Below are positions 26,535 through 35,900 of a stretch of DNA of 64,000 bases, piece by piece (the stretch's first letter is position 1; each line of letters begins with the position of its first letter). The position numbers and the translations under genes are program-made. The notes beneath the pieces were generated by a model. The model made no database searches. It had not been told where the DNA came from and was given only the letters and a program-made list of their open reading frames with translations. Source of the stretch: Roseisolibacter agri (lineage in GTDB: Bacteria > Gemmatimonadota > Gemmatimonadetes > Gemmatimonadales > Gemmatimonadaceae); contig NZ_BRXS01000004.1 of the NCBI RefSeq assembly GCF_030159095.1, positions 553,673-617,672 of the forward strand, read 5' to 3'.

Positions 26535-28423
26535 GCGTTCGCGTCGGGCGGGGCGCCCGCGCGGACGAGCGCCTCCAGCTCCGCCAGGTCGGGTGCGAGG
26601 TCGTCGGCGCTCGCCAGCCCCGCGCGCACGCGTGCGAGCTGGATGCGCAGGTTCTCCGATGCCGCGACGACGTCGGCGCGTCGCGCGCGCGCGTCGTCCA
26701 GCGACCCGCGCAGGTCGGCCACCAGCGACACGCGCCGCGAGACGAGCTGCGCCCGGGTGGTGGGCCCGCCCGCGGGCGCGTCGCCGTCGCGGGCCGCCCC
26801 GCTCTCCACCAGCACGCGCTCGATGCGCGCCTCGCGCTCGGCCAGCGCGCGCGCCAGGTCGCCCGCGTCGCGCAGGAGGCGCGGCAGCTCCGGATGCCGC
26901 GCGACCGCGGTGTCGGGGAGCGCGGCGTCGTCGCGCGCGTCGGACGGGCGGACGACGTCAGACGCGCGCGGTCGGTCGAGGCCCCAGCCCGCGAGCCGGA
27001 AGAACCAGAGCGTGAAGCCGCTGCGCCAGAGGCGCCCCGCCAGCCGCCCGGCGCGGCGCTCCGCGCGCTCCGAGGAGTTCATCGCGACGACGAACGCGAT
27101 GACGCCGACGAGCAGCGGCAGCAGCGCCCCCCAGCGGAGCGCGTTGCGCTCCCACGTGCCGACTGCGAACGCCGTGCGCGCGGCGACGGTGGCGAGGAGC
27201 CAGAGCCCGACGCCCACGGCCGCCACCACCGCCGCCACCGTCCGCGTGCGTCGGAGCTGCGCGCGGCTTTCACCATGGTAGAGCGCCGCCACCTCGTCGG
27301 CGCGCGCGTCTTCTTCGAGCAGGAAGGCGCGCACGACGTCGCCGGCGCCGAAGCCCTGCAGGATCAGGTGCCGCGCGCGTCGCGCGAGGTCGGCCCCCAC
27401 CGCCAGCAGCGCGGCCACGATCGCGACCAGCGACGCGGCCGCGCGCGCGTTCGACTGCGCGGCCGTGGCGAGGATGAGCGGCGCCATCGTCCCGAGCATC
27501 ATCGTGCTCTGCTGCGCGAGGCGCACGAAGTTGCGGACCTGCGGGGCGACCACCGGCGGCGTGCCGCCCGCCTCGTCCAGCGCCGCGGCCAGCGCCTCCG
27601 CCGACGGGAAGCGGTCGTCGGGGCGCTTCGCCAGGCAGCGGTCGACGATGGCCGCCAGTCGCGCCGGCACCTCGGGGCGCAGCGACGCGACCGGCGGCGG
27701 ATCCTGCATCAGCTGCATCGCGAGCAGCGCCGCGACGGTGCGCGCCTCGAACGGCGGCCGGCCGGTGAGCGCGACGAAGCCGACGGCGCCCAGCGCGTAC
27801 AGGTCGCTCCGGCCGTCGAGCGCCTCGCCGGCCGCCTGCTCGGGGCTCATGAACTGCGCGGTGCCCATCACGTGGCCGTCGAGCGTCAGCGACGACGGCG
27901 CATCCTCGACGCGCGCGATGCCGAAGTCCGTGACGAGCGCGCGCCCGCTCCCGCGATCGAGGAGGATGTTGTCGGGCTTCACGTCGCGGTGGATCACGCC
28001 GCGGCCGTGCGCGTACGCGAGCGCCCATGCGACGTCGCGCAGCACGCGCGTCGCCTCGGCCGCCGGCAGCGGCCCGCCGCGCGCGACGCGGCGCGCCAGC
28101 GTCTCGCCGTCCACGAAGCCCATCACGAAGAACACGACGTCGCCGTGCGCCTCGACCGCGTGGATCGGCACGACGTTCGGGTGCGACAGGCCGGCGGCGG
28201 TGCGCGCCTCGCGCAGGAAGCGCTCGCGCAGGTGCGGCTGCCGGGCGAGCGCCTCGGGGAGCAGCTTGATCGCGACGGGCCGGTCGAGCGACAGGTCACG
28301 GGCCAGCACCACGATGCCCATGCCGCCGCGTCCCAGCTCGCGCTCCAGCGCGAAGCGGCCACGCACGGCCGCCTCCAGGGCGTGCAGCTCGGGATCGATG
28401 GGCGGCAGGGCAGTTGGCGGCAT
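26531..28423 (-). CDS. Serine/threonine protein kinase with C-terminal membrane domain and coiled coil
   Basis: A 630-residue Hanks-type kinase. The N-terminal kinase domain (about residues 25-280) has the Gly loop LGRGGMGIVVLARD, VAIKLL (ATP-anchoring Lys), catalytic loop IHRDVKPDNILLD, TDFGIARVE (DFG) and the APE-equivalent MSPEQ. Three or more transmembrane segments follow (APLILATAAQSNARAAASLV, VAAVVAAVGVGLWLLATVAA, WGALLPLLVGVIAFVVAM), then a charged alpha-helical C-terminus likely to be a coiled coil. There are no PASTA domains. It precedes and overlaps the serine hydrolase gene, so envelope signalling tied to that enzyme is a fair guess. The ATG is only 27 bp from the divergent DUF2723 gene. 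Confidence 0.9.
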   Translation of the reverse strand: MPPTALPPIDPELHALEAAVRGRFALERELGRGGMGIVVLARDLSLDRPVAIKLLPEALARQPHLRERFLREARTAAGLSHPNVVPIHAVEAHGDVVFFVMGFVDGETLARRVARGGPLPAAEATRVLRDVAWALAYAHGRGVIHRDVKPDNILLDRGSGRALVTDFGIARVEDAPSSLTLDGHVMGTAQFMSPEQAAGEALDGRSDLYALGAVGFVALTGRPPFEARTVAALLAMQLMQDPPPVASLRPEVPARLAAIVDRCLAKRPDDRFPSAEALAAALDEAGGTPPVVAPQVRNFVRLAQQSTMMLGTMAPLILATAAQSNARAAASLVAIVAALLAVGADLARRARHLILQGFGAGDVVRAFLLEEDARADEVAALYHGESRAQLRRTRTVAAVVAAVGVGLWLLATVAARTAFAVGTWERNALRWGALLPLLVGVIAFVVAMNSSERAERRAGRLAGRLWRSGFTLWFFRLAGWGLDRPRASDVVRPSDARDDAALPDTAVARHPELPRLLRDAGDLARALAEREARIERVLVESGAARDGDAPAGGPTTRAQLVSRRVSLVADLRGSLDDARARRADVVAASENLRIQLARVRAGLASADDLAPDLAELEALVRAGAPPDANA

Positions 28424-28443
28424 GCGCGGAGGGTGCGAGTCTT
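28414..28443 (+). promoter_or_regulatory. Promoter of the DUF2723 gene inside the kinase start region
   Basis: TTGGCG (28414-28419), 18-nt spacer and AGTCTT (28438-28443), with 7 nt to the ATG at 28451. The -35 lies over the first codons of the divergent kinase gene. The complement of the -10 (AAGACT) could serve the kinase in the other direction. Confidence 0.4.
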
Positions 28444-28450
28444 CACCGCC

Positions 28451-30499
28451 ATGCGCAACCACCCGCCCCTCGACCGCGACGCGGACGCCGGCGTCGCCCG
28501 TCGGGCGGGGCTCGTCGCCGGCGCGCTGCTGCTCGCGCTCTATGCGGCGACGCTGGCACCGGGCGTCACCTTCTGGGACGCGGGCGAGTTCGCGGCGGCG
28601 TTCGCCACGCTCGGCATCCCGCATCCGCCCGGCACGCCGCTCTTCGTCGCCGTCGGCCGCGCGTGGACGGTGACGCTCGGCGTGATCGGCGTGGACCTCG
28701 CCGTCGCGGCGAACCTGCTCTCCGCGGCGTGCACCGCGGGCGCGGGCGCGCTGGCCGCGTGGCTGCTCACACGCTGGACGCGCCTTCCGATCGCCGCCTG
28801 CGCGGCCGCCGTGTGCGCGGGCGCCACGAGCAGCGTCTGGCTCAGCGCCACGGAGACGGAGGTCTACGCCGCGGCGCTCCTGCTGTCGTGGCTCGCGCTC
28901 GCGGCCGCCGATCGCGCGGCGGAGCGCATCGCGCGCGCGCGGCTGACGACGTACGCGCTCGCGCTCGCGGTGCCGCTGCACCTCAGCGCGCTCGCCGTCG
29001 CGCCGGCGGCGGCGCTGCTCGGCGCGAGCTCCGCCGAAGGCACGCGGCGCATCCTGCGTGGCGCGACGCTGCTGCTCGCCGCCGTCGCGGCCGCGGCCGC
29101 GGGCACGGGGCGCTGGATCATGGCCGGCGCCGCGTCGATCGCCGCCGCCGCGCTCGCGGCGTGGGACGGCGGGGGATCGGTCGCGACGCGTATCGGGCGC
29201 GCGCTCGCGCTGCTCGCCGTCCTCGCGGTCGCGGTGTCGGGCGTGCTGATGCTGCTCGCGCGCGCGCGGCACGATCCGGGGCTGAACCAGGGGAATCCCG
29301 CCACGCTCGCGGCGCTCGACGACGTGCTCGCGCGCCGGCAGTACGCGGTCGCGCCCCTCTGGCCGCGGCAGGCGCCGTGGTGGCTGCAGCTCGGGAACCT
29401 GGGCGTGTGGGCCGACGCGCAGTTCGGCCTGGGGCTGGACGGCGGCGTCGGCGTACGTGCGCTGCGACTGCCGGTGACGCTCCTCTACCTCGCGCTCGGC
29501 GCGGTGGGCGCGCGCTGGCATCGCCGCCGCGACCGGCGCGGCTGGCGCGTGCTGGCGGTGCTGCTGCTCGGCGCGAGTCTGGGCGTGGCGGCGTACCTGA
29601 ACCTCAAGGCCGGGCCGACGTACGGGTGGGGCGTGCTCCCCGCGGGCGCGCCGCGCGAGGCGCGCGAGCGCGACTACTTCTTCGCGCTCGCCTTCTTCAC
29701 GTGGGGGCTGTGGGCGGGGCTGGGCGCGTGGGCGCTGGGCGATGCGTCGGCACGGCGCCTCGGCGCCGCGTGGCCGCGCCTCGCGGGCGTCGCGCTCGCG
29801 GCGCTGCCCGTCGCGCTCAACTGGCGCGCGGCGGACCGGCGCGTGCAGCCCGACGCCGCGCTCCCCGCGGCGTTCGCCGAGTCGCTGCTGGCGGATGCGC
29901 CGCCGCGCGCGGTGCTGCTGCTCAACGCCGACAACGACAGCTACCCGGTCTGGTTCGCGCAGCTCGCGCGTCGCACACGGCCCGACGTCACGCCCGTGAC
30001 GGTGTCGCTGCTCGGCGCCGCGTGGTACCGCGCGGAGCTGGCGCGGCGACACGGGCTGCTCGCCGCCGCGGACGTCCCCGTGTGGCGTGGCGCGCCGGCC
30101 ACGCTGAGCGCGATCGCCGCCCGTGCGCGCGCCGACGGCCGGCCCGTCGCGGCGACGCTCGCGGTGTCGCCCGCGGCGCGCGGCGGTGCCTCGTGGACGC
30201 TTCGCGGAGCGGTCGTGGTGCGCGGCGACGACGCGTCCGCGGACGGCGACACGATGACGGCCGGCGCGAACACCGCGCGCGCCGCGCTCGTGGCGGGCGT
30301 GGACACCGCCGCCACACGCCGCGCGGCGGTGCGCGTCGCGCCGCTGCTGGCCGTGCCCGCACGCGCCGACGGCGACCGCGTGCCCGCGTGGGCGCAGCGG
30401 CAGCTGGCGTGCGCCGCGCTCGCGCTGGCGGAGCTCTCGGTGGCCGCGCCGGCACCACCGCCGGACGCACGGGTTGAGACCGCGTGCCGCGGCTGGTAG
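28451..30499 (+). CDS. DUF2723 family membrane protein (protein O-mannosyltransferase-like)
   Basis: A 682-residue polytopic protein. The first loop after TM1 carries the DUF2723 signature APGVTFWDAGEFAAAF followed by LGIPHPPGTPLFVAVG; an acidic residue in the first periplasmic loop is typical of GT-C glycosyltransferases such as the TMEM260/PMT-like group. About ten hydrophobic segments are visible up to residue 470, then a soluble C-terminal domain (about residues 480-682) with LLNADNDSYPVWFAQ. Known for the family: predicted or shown O-mannosylation of extracytoplasmic proteins. Donor and acceptor here are unknown. It has no Shine-Dalgarno. Confidence 0.8.
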   Translation: MRNHPPLDRDADAGVARRAGLVAGALLLALYAATLAPGVTFWDAGEFAAAFATLGIPHPPGTPLFVAVGRAWTVTLGVIGVDLAVAANLLSAACTAGAGALAAWLLTRWTRLPIAACAAAVCAGATSSVWLSATETEVYAAALLLSWLALAAADRAAERIARARLTTYALALAVPLHLSALAVAPAAALLGASSAEGTRRILRGATLLLAAVAAAAAGTGRWIMAGAASIAAAALAAWDGGGSVATRIGRALALLAVLAVAVSGVLMLLARARHDPGLNQGNPATLAALDDVLARRQYAVAPLWPRQAPWWLQLGNLGVWADAQFGLGLDGGVGVRALRLPVTLLYLALGAVGARWHRRRDRRGWRVLAVLLLGASLGVAAYLNLKAGPTYGWGVLPAGAPREARERDYFFALAFFTWGLWAGLGAWALGDASARRLGAAWPRLAGVALAALPVALNWRAADRRVQPDAALPAAFAESLLADAPPRAVLLLNADNDSYPVWFAQLARRTRPDVTPVTVSLLGAAWYRAELARRHGLLAAADVPVWRGAPATLSAIAARARADGRPVAATLAVSPAARGGASWTLRGAVVVRGDDASADGDTMTAGANTARAALVAGVDTAATRRAAVRVAPLLAVPARADGDRVPAWAQRQLACAALALAELSVAAPAPPPDARVETACRGW

Positions 30500-30502
30500 A
30501 CT
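30474..30502 (+). promoter_or_regulatory. Promoter of yggS, TTGAGA-17-TAGACT
   Basis: TTGAGA (30474-30479), a 17-nt spacer and TAGACT (30497-30502) lie at the 3' end of the preceding gene; its TAG stop codon (30497-30499) is the first half of the -10. Seven nt separate the -10 from the ATG, so the mRNA would be leaderless. Confidence 0.6.
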
Positions 30503-30509
30503 GGCGCGC

Positions 30510-31190
30510 ATGCCATATCCGGAGCTGGCGGAGCGACTGGCCGCGGTGCGCGCGGCGATCGACGGCGCGATCGCGCGCGGCGGGCACCAGCAGCGCGTCG
30601 CCGTCGTCGCGGTGACCAAGACGCACGGCCCCGACGCCGTGCGCGCCGCGTGGGCGGCCGGGCTGCACGACGTGGGCGAGAACCGCGTGCAGGAGGCGCT
30701 GCAGAAGATGGCGGAGGTCGACGTGCCCCTGCGCTGGCACCTCATCGGCCACCTGCAGCGCAACAAGGTGAAGCAGCTCGACGGCTTCGCGCTCGTCCAC
30801 TCGATGGACAGCGCGCGCCTGGCCGACGCGCTGCACGAGGAGGGCGTGCGCCGCCAGCGCCCGATCGACGTGCTGCTGCAGGTGAACGTCAGCGGCGAGA
30901 CGTCGAAGGGCGGCTACGGCCCCGACGACGTGCGCGCCGAGGCGGAGCGGCTGACGACCCTGCCGGGCGTCGTCGTGCGCGGCGTGATGACGATGGCGCC
31001 GTTCGACGCCGAGGAGCGCGTGCTGCGCGCGACCTTCGCCGGCGCGCGCGAGGCCCGCACCGCGCTGCTGGAGGCGGGCCATCCCGCCGCCGAGCTGTCG
31101 ATGGGGATGTCGGGCGACTACGAGGTGGGGGTCGAGGAGGGCGCGACGATGGTGCGCCTGGGGACGCTGCTCTTCGGCGCCCGCGGCTGA
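30510..31190 (+). CDS. yggS: YggS/PROSC family pyridoxal phosphate homeostasis protein
   Basis: A 226-residue single-domain PLP-binding protein. VAVTKTHGPDAVRAAWAAG holds the PLP lysine, followed by DVGENRVQEAL, WHLIGHLQRNKVKQL, HSMDSARLADAL, VNVSGETSKGGY and the phosphate-binding end SMGMSGDYEVGVEEGATMVR. Family members buffer free PLP and affect amino-acid pools; they have no known enzymatic activity. In many genomes it neighbours division genes; here it precedes divIVA. ATG 30510 is the start next to the promoter. Confidence 0.93.
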   Translation: MPYPELAERLAAVRAAIDGAIARGGHQQRVAVVAVTKTHGPDAVRAAWAAGLHDVGENRVQEALQKMAEVDVPLRWHLIGHLQRNKVKQLDGFALVHSMDSARLADALHEEGVRRQRPIDVLLQVNVSGETSKGGYGPDDVRAEAERLTTLPGVVVRGVMTMAPFDAEERVLRATFAGAREARTALLEAGHPAAELSMGMSGDYEVGVEEGATMVRLGTLLFGARG

Positions 31191-31254
31191 ACCCGCGCCC
31201 GAACGGCCCGCCGACACCGCGCGAACCAGGGGCGAACGTCGGCCGAACCGGCGG

Positions 31255-31284
31255 CTGACGCCGGGGCGGGCGCCCCGGTTATCT
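31255..31284 (+). promoter_or_regulatory. Likely promoter of the divIVA-led gene run
   Basis: CTGACG (31255-31260), 18-nt spacer and TTATCT (31279-31284), 33 nt before the divIVA ATG. It is the last good promoter before a 21-kb run of tightly spaced genes. Confidence 0.45.
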
Positions 31285-31317
31285 TCGTCGGTCCCCGTTC
31301 CCGCCGCGTCCGCCCCG

Positions 31318-32058
31318 ATGACCGACGACACCTTCCGCCTGACCGCCCTCGACGTGCGGCGCTACGACTTCGGCGCCGCCCTCCGGGGCTACGACAAGGC
31401 GCGCGTCGAGCAGTTCCGCGAGCAGGTGGCCGCGGAGCTCGAGCGGCTCGCGCGCGCCGTCCAGGACCTGGACGCCAAGGCGCGCGGCTTCCACGAGCAG
31501 CTGCGCGCCTTCCGCGACCGCGACCGCGCGCTCAACGAGGCGCTCATCTCGGCGCAGCAGCTGCGCAACGAGACCCGGGAGACGGCCGAGCGCGAGGCGG
31601 AGCTGATCCGCCGCGAGGCGCGCGCGGAGGCGGACGACATCCGCCGCCAGGCCGAGGAAGGCGCGCGCCGCCACGTCGAGCAGCTGCGCGGCGAGCAGCG
31701 GCGCGTGGAGGAGGAGATCGCGGGGCTCGACCGCGTGCACCGCACGTACATCGCGCAGCTGCGCCTGCTGGCCGAGCGGCAGCTGGCCGAGCTGGCGGCC
31801 GCCGAGGAGCGGACGCTGCCGCCGCCGGTGACGCGTCCGCGCGCGCTCGAGGCGCAGAGCGCGTCCACGCGCGACGCGCACCCGCTGGACGCGAGCGCGC
31901 TGGAGGCCGTCGCGGCCGAGCTGGAGTCGGCGTTCGGCGTCGCGACGTCGCCCACGGGGCGCGATCCGTTCTCCCTCGACGGCGCGGAGGTTCTGCCGCA
32001 CGATGCGCACCCGCACGCGCGCCGCGACGACGAGACGCAGGGACAGGGACCGGGATGA
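31318..32058 (+). CDS. divIVA: DivIVA domain protein
   Basis: A 246-residue protein that starts with the DivIVA membrane-binding region: LTALDVRRYDFGAALRGYDKA, reported here by its key features, an Arg-rich DVRRYDF and the GYDKARV turn leading into coiled coil (residues 25-165, rich in Glu, Arg and Ala heptads). The C-terminus is disordered and acidic. DivIVA/GpsB proteins bind negatively curved membrane at poles and septa and recruit wall or chromosome partners. Its TGA overlaps the ATG of the next gene. Confidence 0.85.
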   Translation: MTDDTFRLTALDVRRYDFGAALRGYDKARVEQFREQVAAELERLARAVQDLDAKARGFHEQLRAFRDRDRALNEALISAQQLRNETRETAEREAELIRREARAEADDIRRQAEEGARRHVEQLRGEQRRVEEEIAGLDRVHRTYIAQLRLLAERQLAELAAAEERTLPPPVTRPRALEAQSASTRDAHPLDASALEAVAAELESAFGVATSPTGRDPFSLDGAEVLPHDAHPHARRDDETQGQGPG

Positions 32059-32939
32059 CGGCGACGGGACACGAGGTGGTGCAGGGAACGGAGGTGTCGG
32101 ACGCCCTGGCGGCGGGGCGCGCGCGCCTGGCCGCGGCGGTGTCGGCGGTGCGCGCGCGCTGGGATGCGGTGCCCGAGGCGGCGGTGATCCTCGGCACGGG
32201 GCTCGGCGGGCTGGCGGAGCGCATGACGGTGGACGTCGCGATCCCGTACGACGCGATCCCGGGGATGCCGCTGTCGACCGTCGAGTCGCACGCGGGGCGC
32301 CTGCTCTGCGGCACGCTGGCGGGCCGTCGCGTGATCGCGATGCAGGGCCGCTTCCACCGCTACGAGGGCTACGCGCTGGCCGACGTCACCTTCCCGGTGC
32401 GGCTGCTGCGCGCGCTCGGCGCGCCGACGCTCGTCGTGTCGAACGCGTGCGGCGGGATGCACCCGCTGTGGGCGCCCGGTGACCTGATGCTGATCGCGGA
32501 CCACATCAACCTGATCGGCGACAACCCGCTCGTGGGCCCCAACGACGACGCGATGGGCCCGCGCTTCCCGGACATGTCGGAGCCGTACGACGCGGCACTG
32601 CGCACCGTCGCCCGCGAGGTCGCGCTGGCGCGCGGCGCGACGCTGCGCGAGGGCGTGTACGTCGCCGTCGCCGGCCCGAACCTGGAGACGCGCGCCGAGT
32701 ACCGCATGCTGCGCGCGCTCGGCGGCGACGTGGTGGGGATGTCCACCGTGCCCGAGGTGATCGTCGCGCGGCACGCGGGCATGCGCGTGCTGGGGCTGTC
32801 GATCATCACCGACCAGTGCCTGCCGGACGCGCTGGAGCCGGCGACCGTGGAGCAGATCATCGCCGTGGCGCGCCGCGCCGAGCCGGCGCTGGCCGACGTC
32901 GTGTGCGGCGTCCTGGAGCGACTGGAGGGCACGCCGTGA
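32055..32939 (+). CDS. punA: Purine nucleoside phosphorylase
   Basis: A 294-residue enzyme splitting inosine and guanosine with phosphate. It belongs to the trimeric PNP/MTAP type: AAVILGTGLGGLAERM, VESHAGRLLCGTLAGRRVIA, MQGRFHRYEGY, NACGGMHPLWAPGDLMLIAD, GVYVAVAGPNLETRAEYRML, and VGMSTVPEVIVARHAGM. The ATG overlaps the divIVA stop as ATGA. The last codon overlaps the GTG of ileS (GTGA). Confidence 0.94.
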   Translation: MTATGHEVVQGTEVSDALAAGRARLAAAVSAVRARWDAVPEAAVILGTGLGGLAERMTVDVAIPYDAIPGMPLSTVESHAGRLLCGTLAGRRVIAMQGRFHRYEGYALADVTFPVRLLRALGAPTLVVSNACGGMHPLWAPGDLMLIADHINLIGDNPLVGPNDDAMGPRFPDMSEPYDAALRTVAREVALARGATLREGVYVAVAGPNLETRAEYRMLRALGGDVVGMSTVPEVIVARHAGMRVLGLSIITDQCLPDALEPATVEQIIAVARRAEPALADVVCGVLERLEGTP

Positions 32940-35900
32940 GCGACGAATCGACGACCACCGCGAACGGGACGTTCCCGTCGCTGCCCGCCGACGCGGCGCC
33001 GCACGCGCAGGAGCAGGAGCTGCTTGCGCAGTGGAAGGCCGAGGGGCTGTTCCACCGCGTGCAGGAGTCGCGCGCGGGCGCGAAGCCGTTCGTCTTCTTC
33101 GAAGGACCGCCGACGGCCAACGGACGGCCCGGCATCCACCACCTGTTCGCGCGCACGATCAAGGACCTCTTCTGTCGCCACCGCGCGATGCAGGGGTACT
33201 TCGTGCCGCGCAAGGCGGGGTGGGACACGCACGGCCTCCCCGTCGAGATCGAGGTCGAGAAGCAGCTCGGCATCAGCGGCAAGCAGGACATCGAGCGCGT
33301 GGGCGTGGCGGAGTTCAACCGCCTCTGCCGCGAGAGCGTGTGGAAGTACCGCGGCGAGTGGGAGCAGCTCTCCGAGCGCATGGCGTACTGGCTGGACTAC
33401 GACCAGCCGTACGTCACGTACACGCACGACTACGTCGAGAGCGTGTGGTGGGCGCTGAAGACGCTGTTCGAGAAGGGGCTGCTCTTCCGCGGGCACAAGA
33501 TCCTGCCGTACTGCCCGCGCTGCGGCACCGCGCTCTCGTCGCACGAGGTCGCGCTGGGCTACAAGGACGTCGAGGATCCGAGCGTGTACGTCGCGCTCGA
33601 CCTGGTGCACGACGGCCCGCAGCGCCGCCGCATCATCGTCTGGACGACGACGCCGTGGACGCTCGTGTCGAACACCGCGCTCGCGGTGAACCCCGAGCTG
33701 ACGTACGTCGAGCTGCGCAAGAAGACGGGCGCGGAGTGGACGATCGTGCTCGCCGAGGCGCGCGCGGCGGGCGTGCTGGGCGCCGACTACGCGGACCGCT
33801 GGGACGTCGTCGCGACGATGCCGGGCAGCGCGCTCGCGGGTATGCGCTACCGCCGTCCGCTCGACTGGGTCGCGTATCCGGAGCAGGGCGAGCGTGAGCT
33901 CATCGTGGCCGAGTCGTTCGTGTCGGCGGACGACGGCTCGGGCGTGGTGCACATGGCGCCCGCGTTCGGCTCCGACGACTACGCGGCGGGCCAGCGCCAC
34001 AACCTCGCGTTCGTGCAGCCGGTGAACGGCCGCGGCGAGTTCGACGCGTCGATCCCGGTCGTCGGCGGCACCTTCGTGAAGAAGGCCGACCCGCTGATCA
34101 TCGAGGAGCTGAGGCGGCGCGACGCGCTGTGGAAGGCGCAGCAGGAGCTGCACAGCTATCCGCACTGCTGGCGCTGCGGGACGCCGCTGCTGTACTACGC
34201 GCGCGACTCGTGGTTCGTGCGCACGACGGCGTACCGCGACCGGATGATCGCGCGCAACGACGCGGTCGACTGGAACCCGCCGGAGGTGGGCAGCGGCCGC
34301 TTCGGCTCCTGGCTGGAGAACAACATCGACTGGGCGGTGTCGCGCGACCGGTACTGGGGCACGCCGCTGCCGGTGTGGGTGAACGACGCCGATCCGAGCG
34401 AGATCGAGGTCGTCGGCTCGTACGCGGAGCTGGCGGCGAAGGTCGGCCGCGCGCTGCCCGAGGACTTCGATCCGCACAAGCCGCACGTCGACGCGTACAC
34501 GTGGCCCGCGGCCAGCGGCACGGGCACGATGCGGCGCGTGCCGAGCGTGATCGACACCTGGTTCGACTCGGGGTCGATGCCCTTCGCGCAGTGGCACTAC
34601 CCGTTCGAGAACCAGGACGTCGTGGCGGCGCAGTACCCGGCCGACTTCATCGCCGAGGGCGTCGACCAGACGCGCGGGTGGTTCTACTCGCTGCTGGCGA
34701 TCGCGACGGGGCTGGGCGACGCGCTCCCGAACAACGGGACCGACGCCGCGGCGCCGTATCGCGCGGTCGTGGTGAACGACCTCGTGCTCGACGCGACCGG
34801 GCAGAAGATGTCCAAGAGCAAGGGCAACGTGGTCAACCCGTGGGAGGTGATGGAGCGCCACGGGGCGGACGCCGCGCGGCTCTTCCTCGTCTCGTCCAGC
34901 CAGGTGTGGGTGCCGCGGCGCTTCGACGAGTCGGCCATCCGGCAGACGGCGGGCAACTTCCTGGTCACGCTGAAGAACGTGTACCGGTTCTTCGCGCTGT
35001 ACGCGAACTTCGGCTGGTCGCCGAGCGACGCGGACCCGGCGCCCGCCCAGCGTCCGCTGCTCGACCGGTGGGTGCTGTCGCGGCTCGCGACGGTGGAGCG
35101 CGAGGCCGACGCGCTGCTGACGCAGTACGACGCCACGCTGGCCGCGCGGCGCGTGATGGAGTTCTTCGACGACGACGTCTCCAAGTGGTACGTGCGCCTG
35201 TCGCGCGCGCGGTACTGGGGCGACGGCACGTCGGCGGACGAGCGCGCGGCGTTCGCGACGCTGCGCGAGGTGCTGCTGGTCACCGCGCGCCTGCTGGCGC
35301 CGTTCGCGCCCTTCATCACCGACTGGCTGCACCGCGCGCTGGCCGGCGAGAGCGTGCACCTCGCGGGCTACGTGCGTCCGTCCTCCGATGCGGCCGTGGT
35401 GCACGAGCCCGCGCTGGAGGCCGCGATGGCGGGGATCCGCCGGCTGGCCAACCTGGGCCGCGCGGCGCGCGAGAGCGTGGGGATCAACGTCCGGCAGCCG
35501 CTGGCCGAGGTGGTCTGCGTCCTCCCGGTGCCGATCGGGGCCGAGGGGGCGGAGGCGGCGCGGCTGGCGCGCGAGCTGGACGGGCTGCTCCGCACCGAGC
35601 TGAACGTGAAGGCGGTGCGCTGGGCCGAGAGCGGCGACTCGCTGGTGACGCTGGAGGCGAAGCCCAACTTCCGCGTCCTCGGGAAGCGGTTCGGGAAGGC
35701 GACCCCGCTGGCGGCCGAGGCCGTCGCGGCGCTCGGCGCGGACGCCCTGCACGCCTTCGAGCGCGGCGAGCCGGTCGCCATCTCCGTGGAAGGGAGCGAC
35801 CACCTGCTGCAGCCCGAGGAGCTGTCCATCCTGCGCCGCGCGACGGGCGAGTACGCCGTCGAGGAGGAAGGCGGGGTGGTGGTCGCCCTCAACCCGCGGA

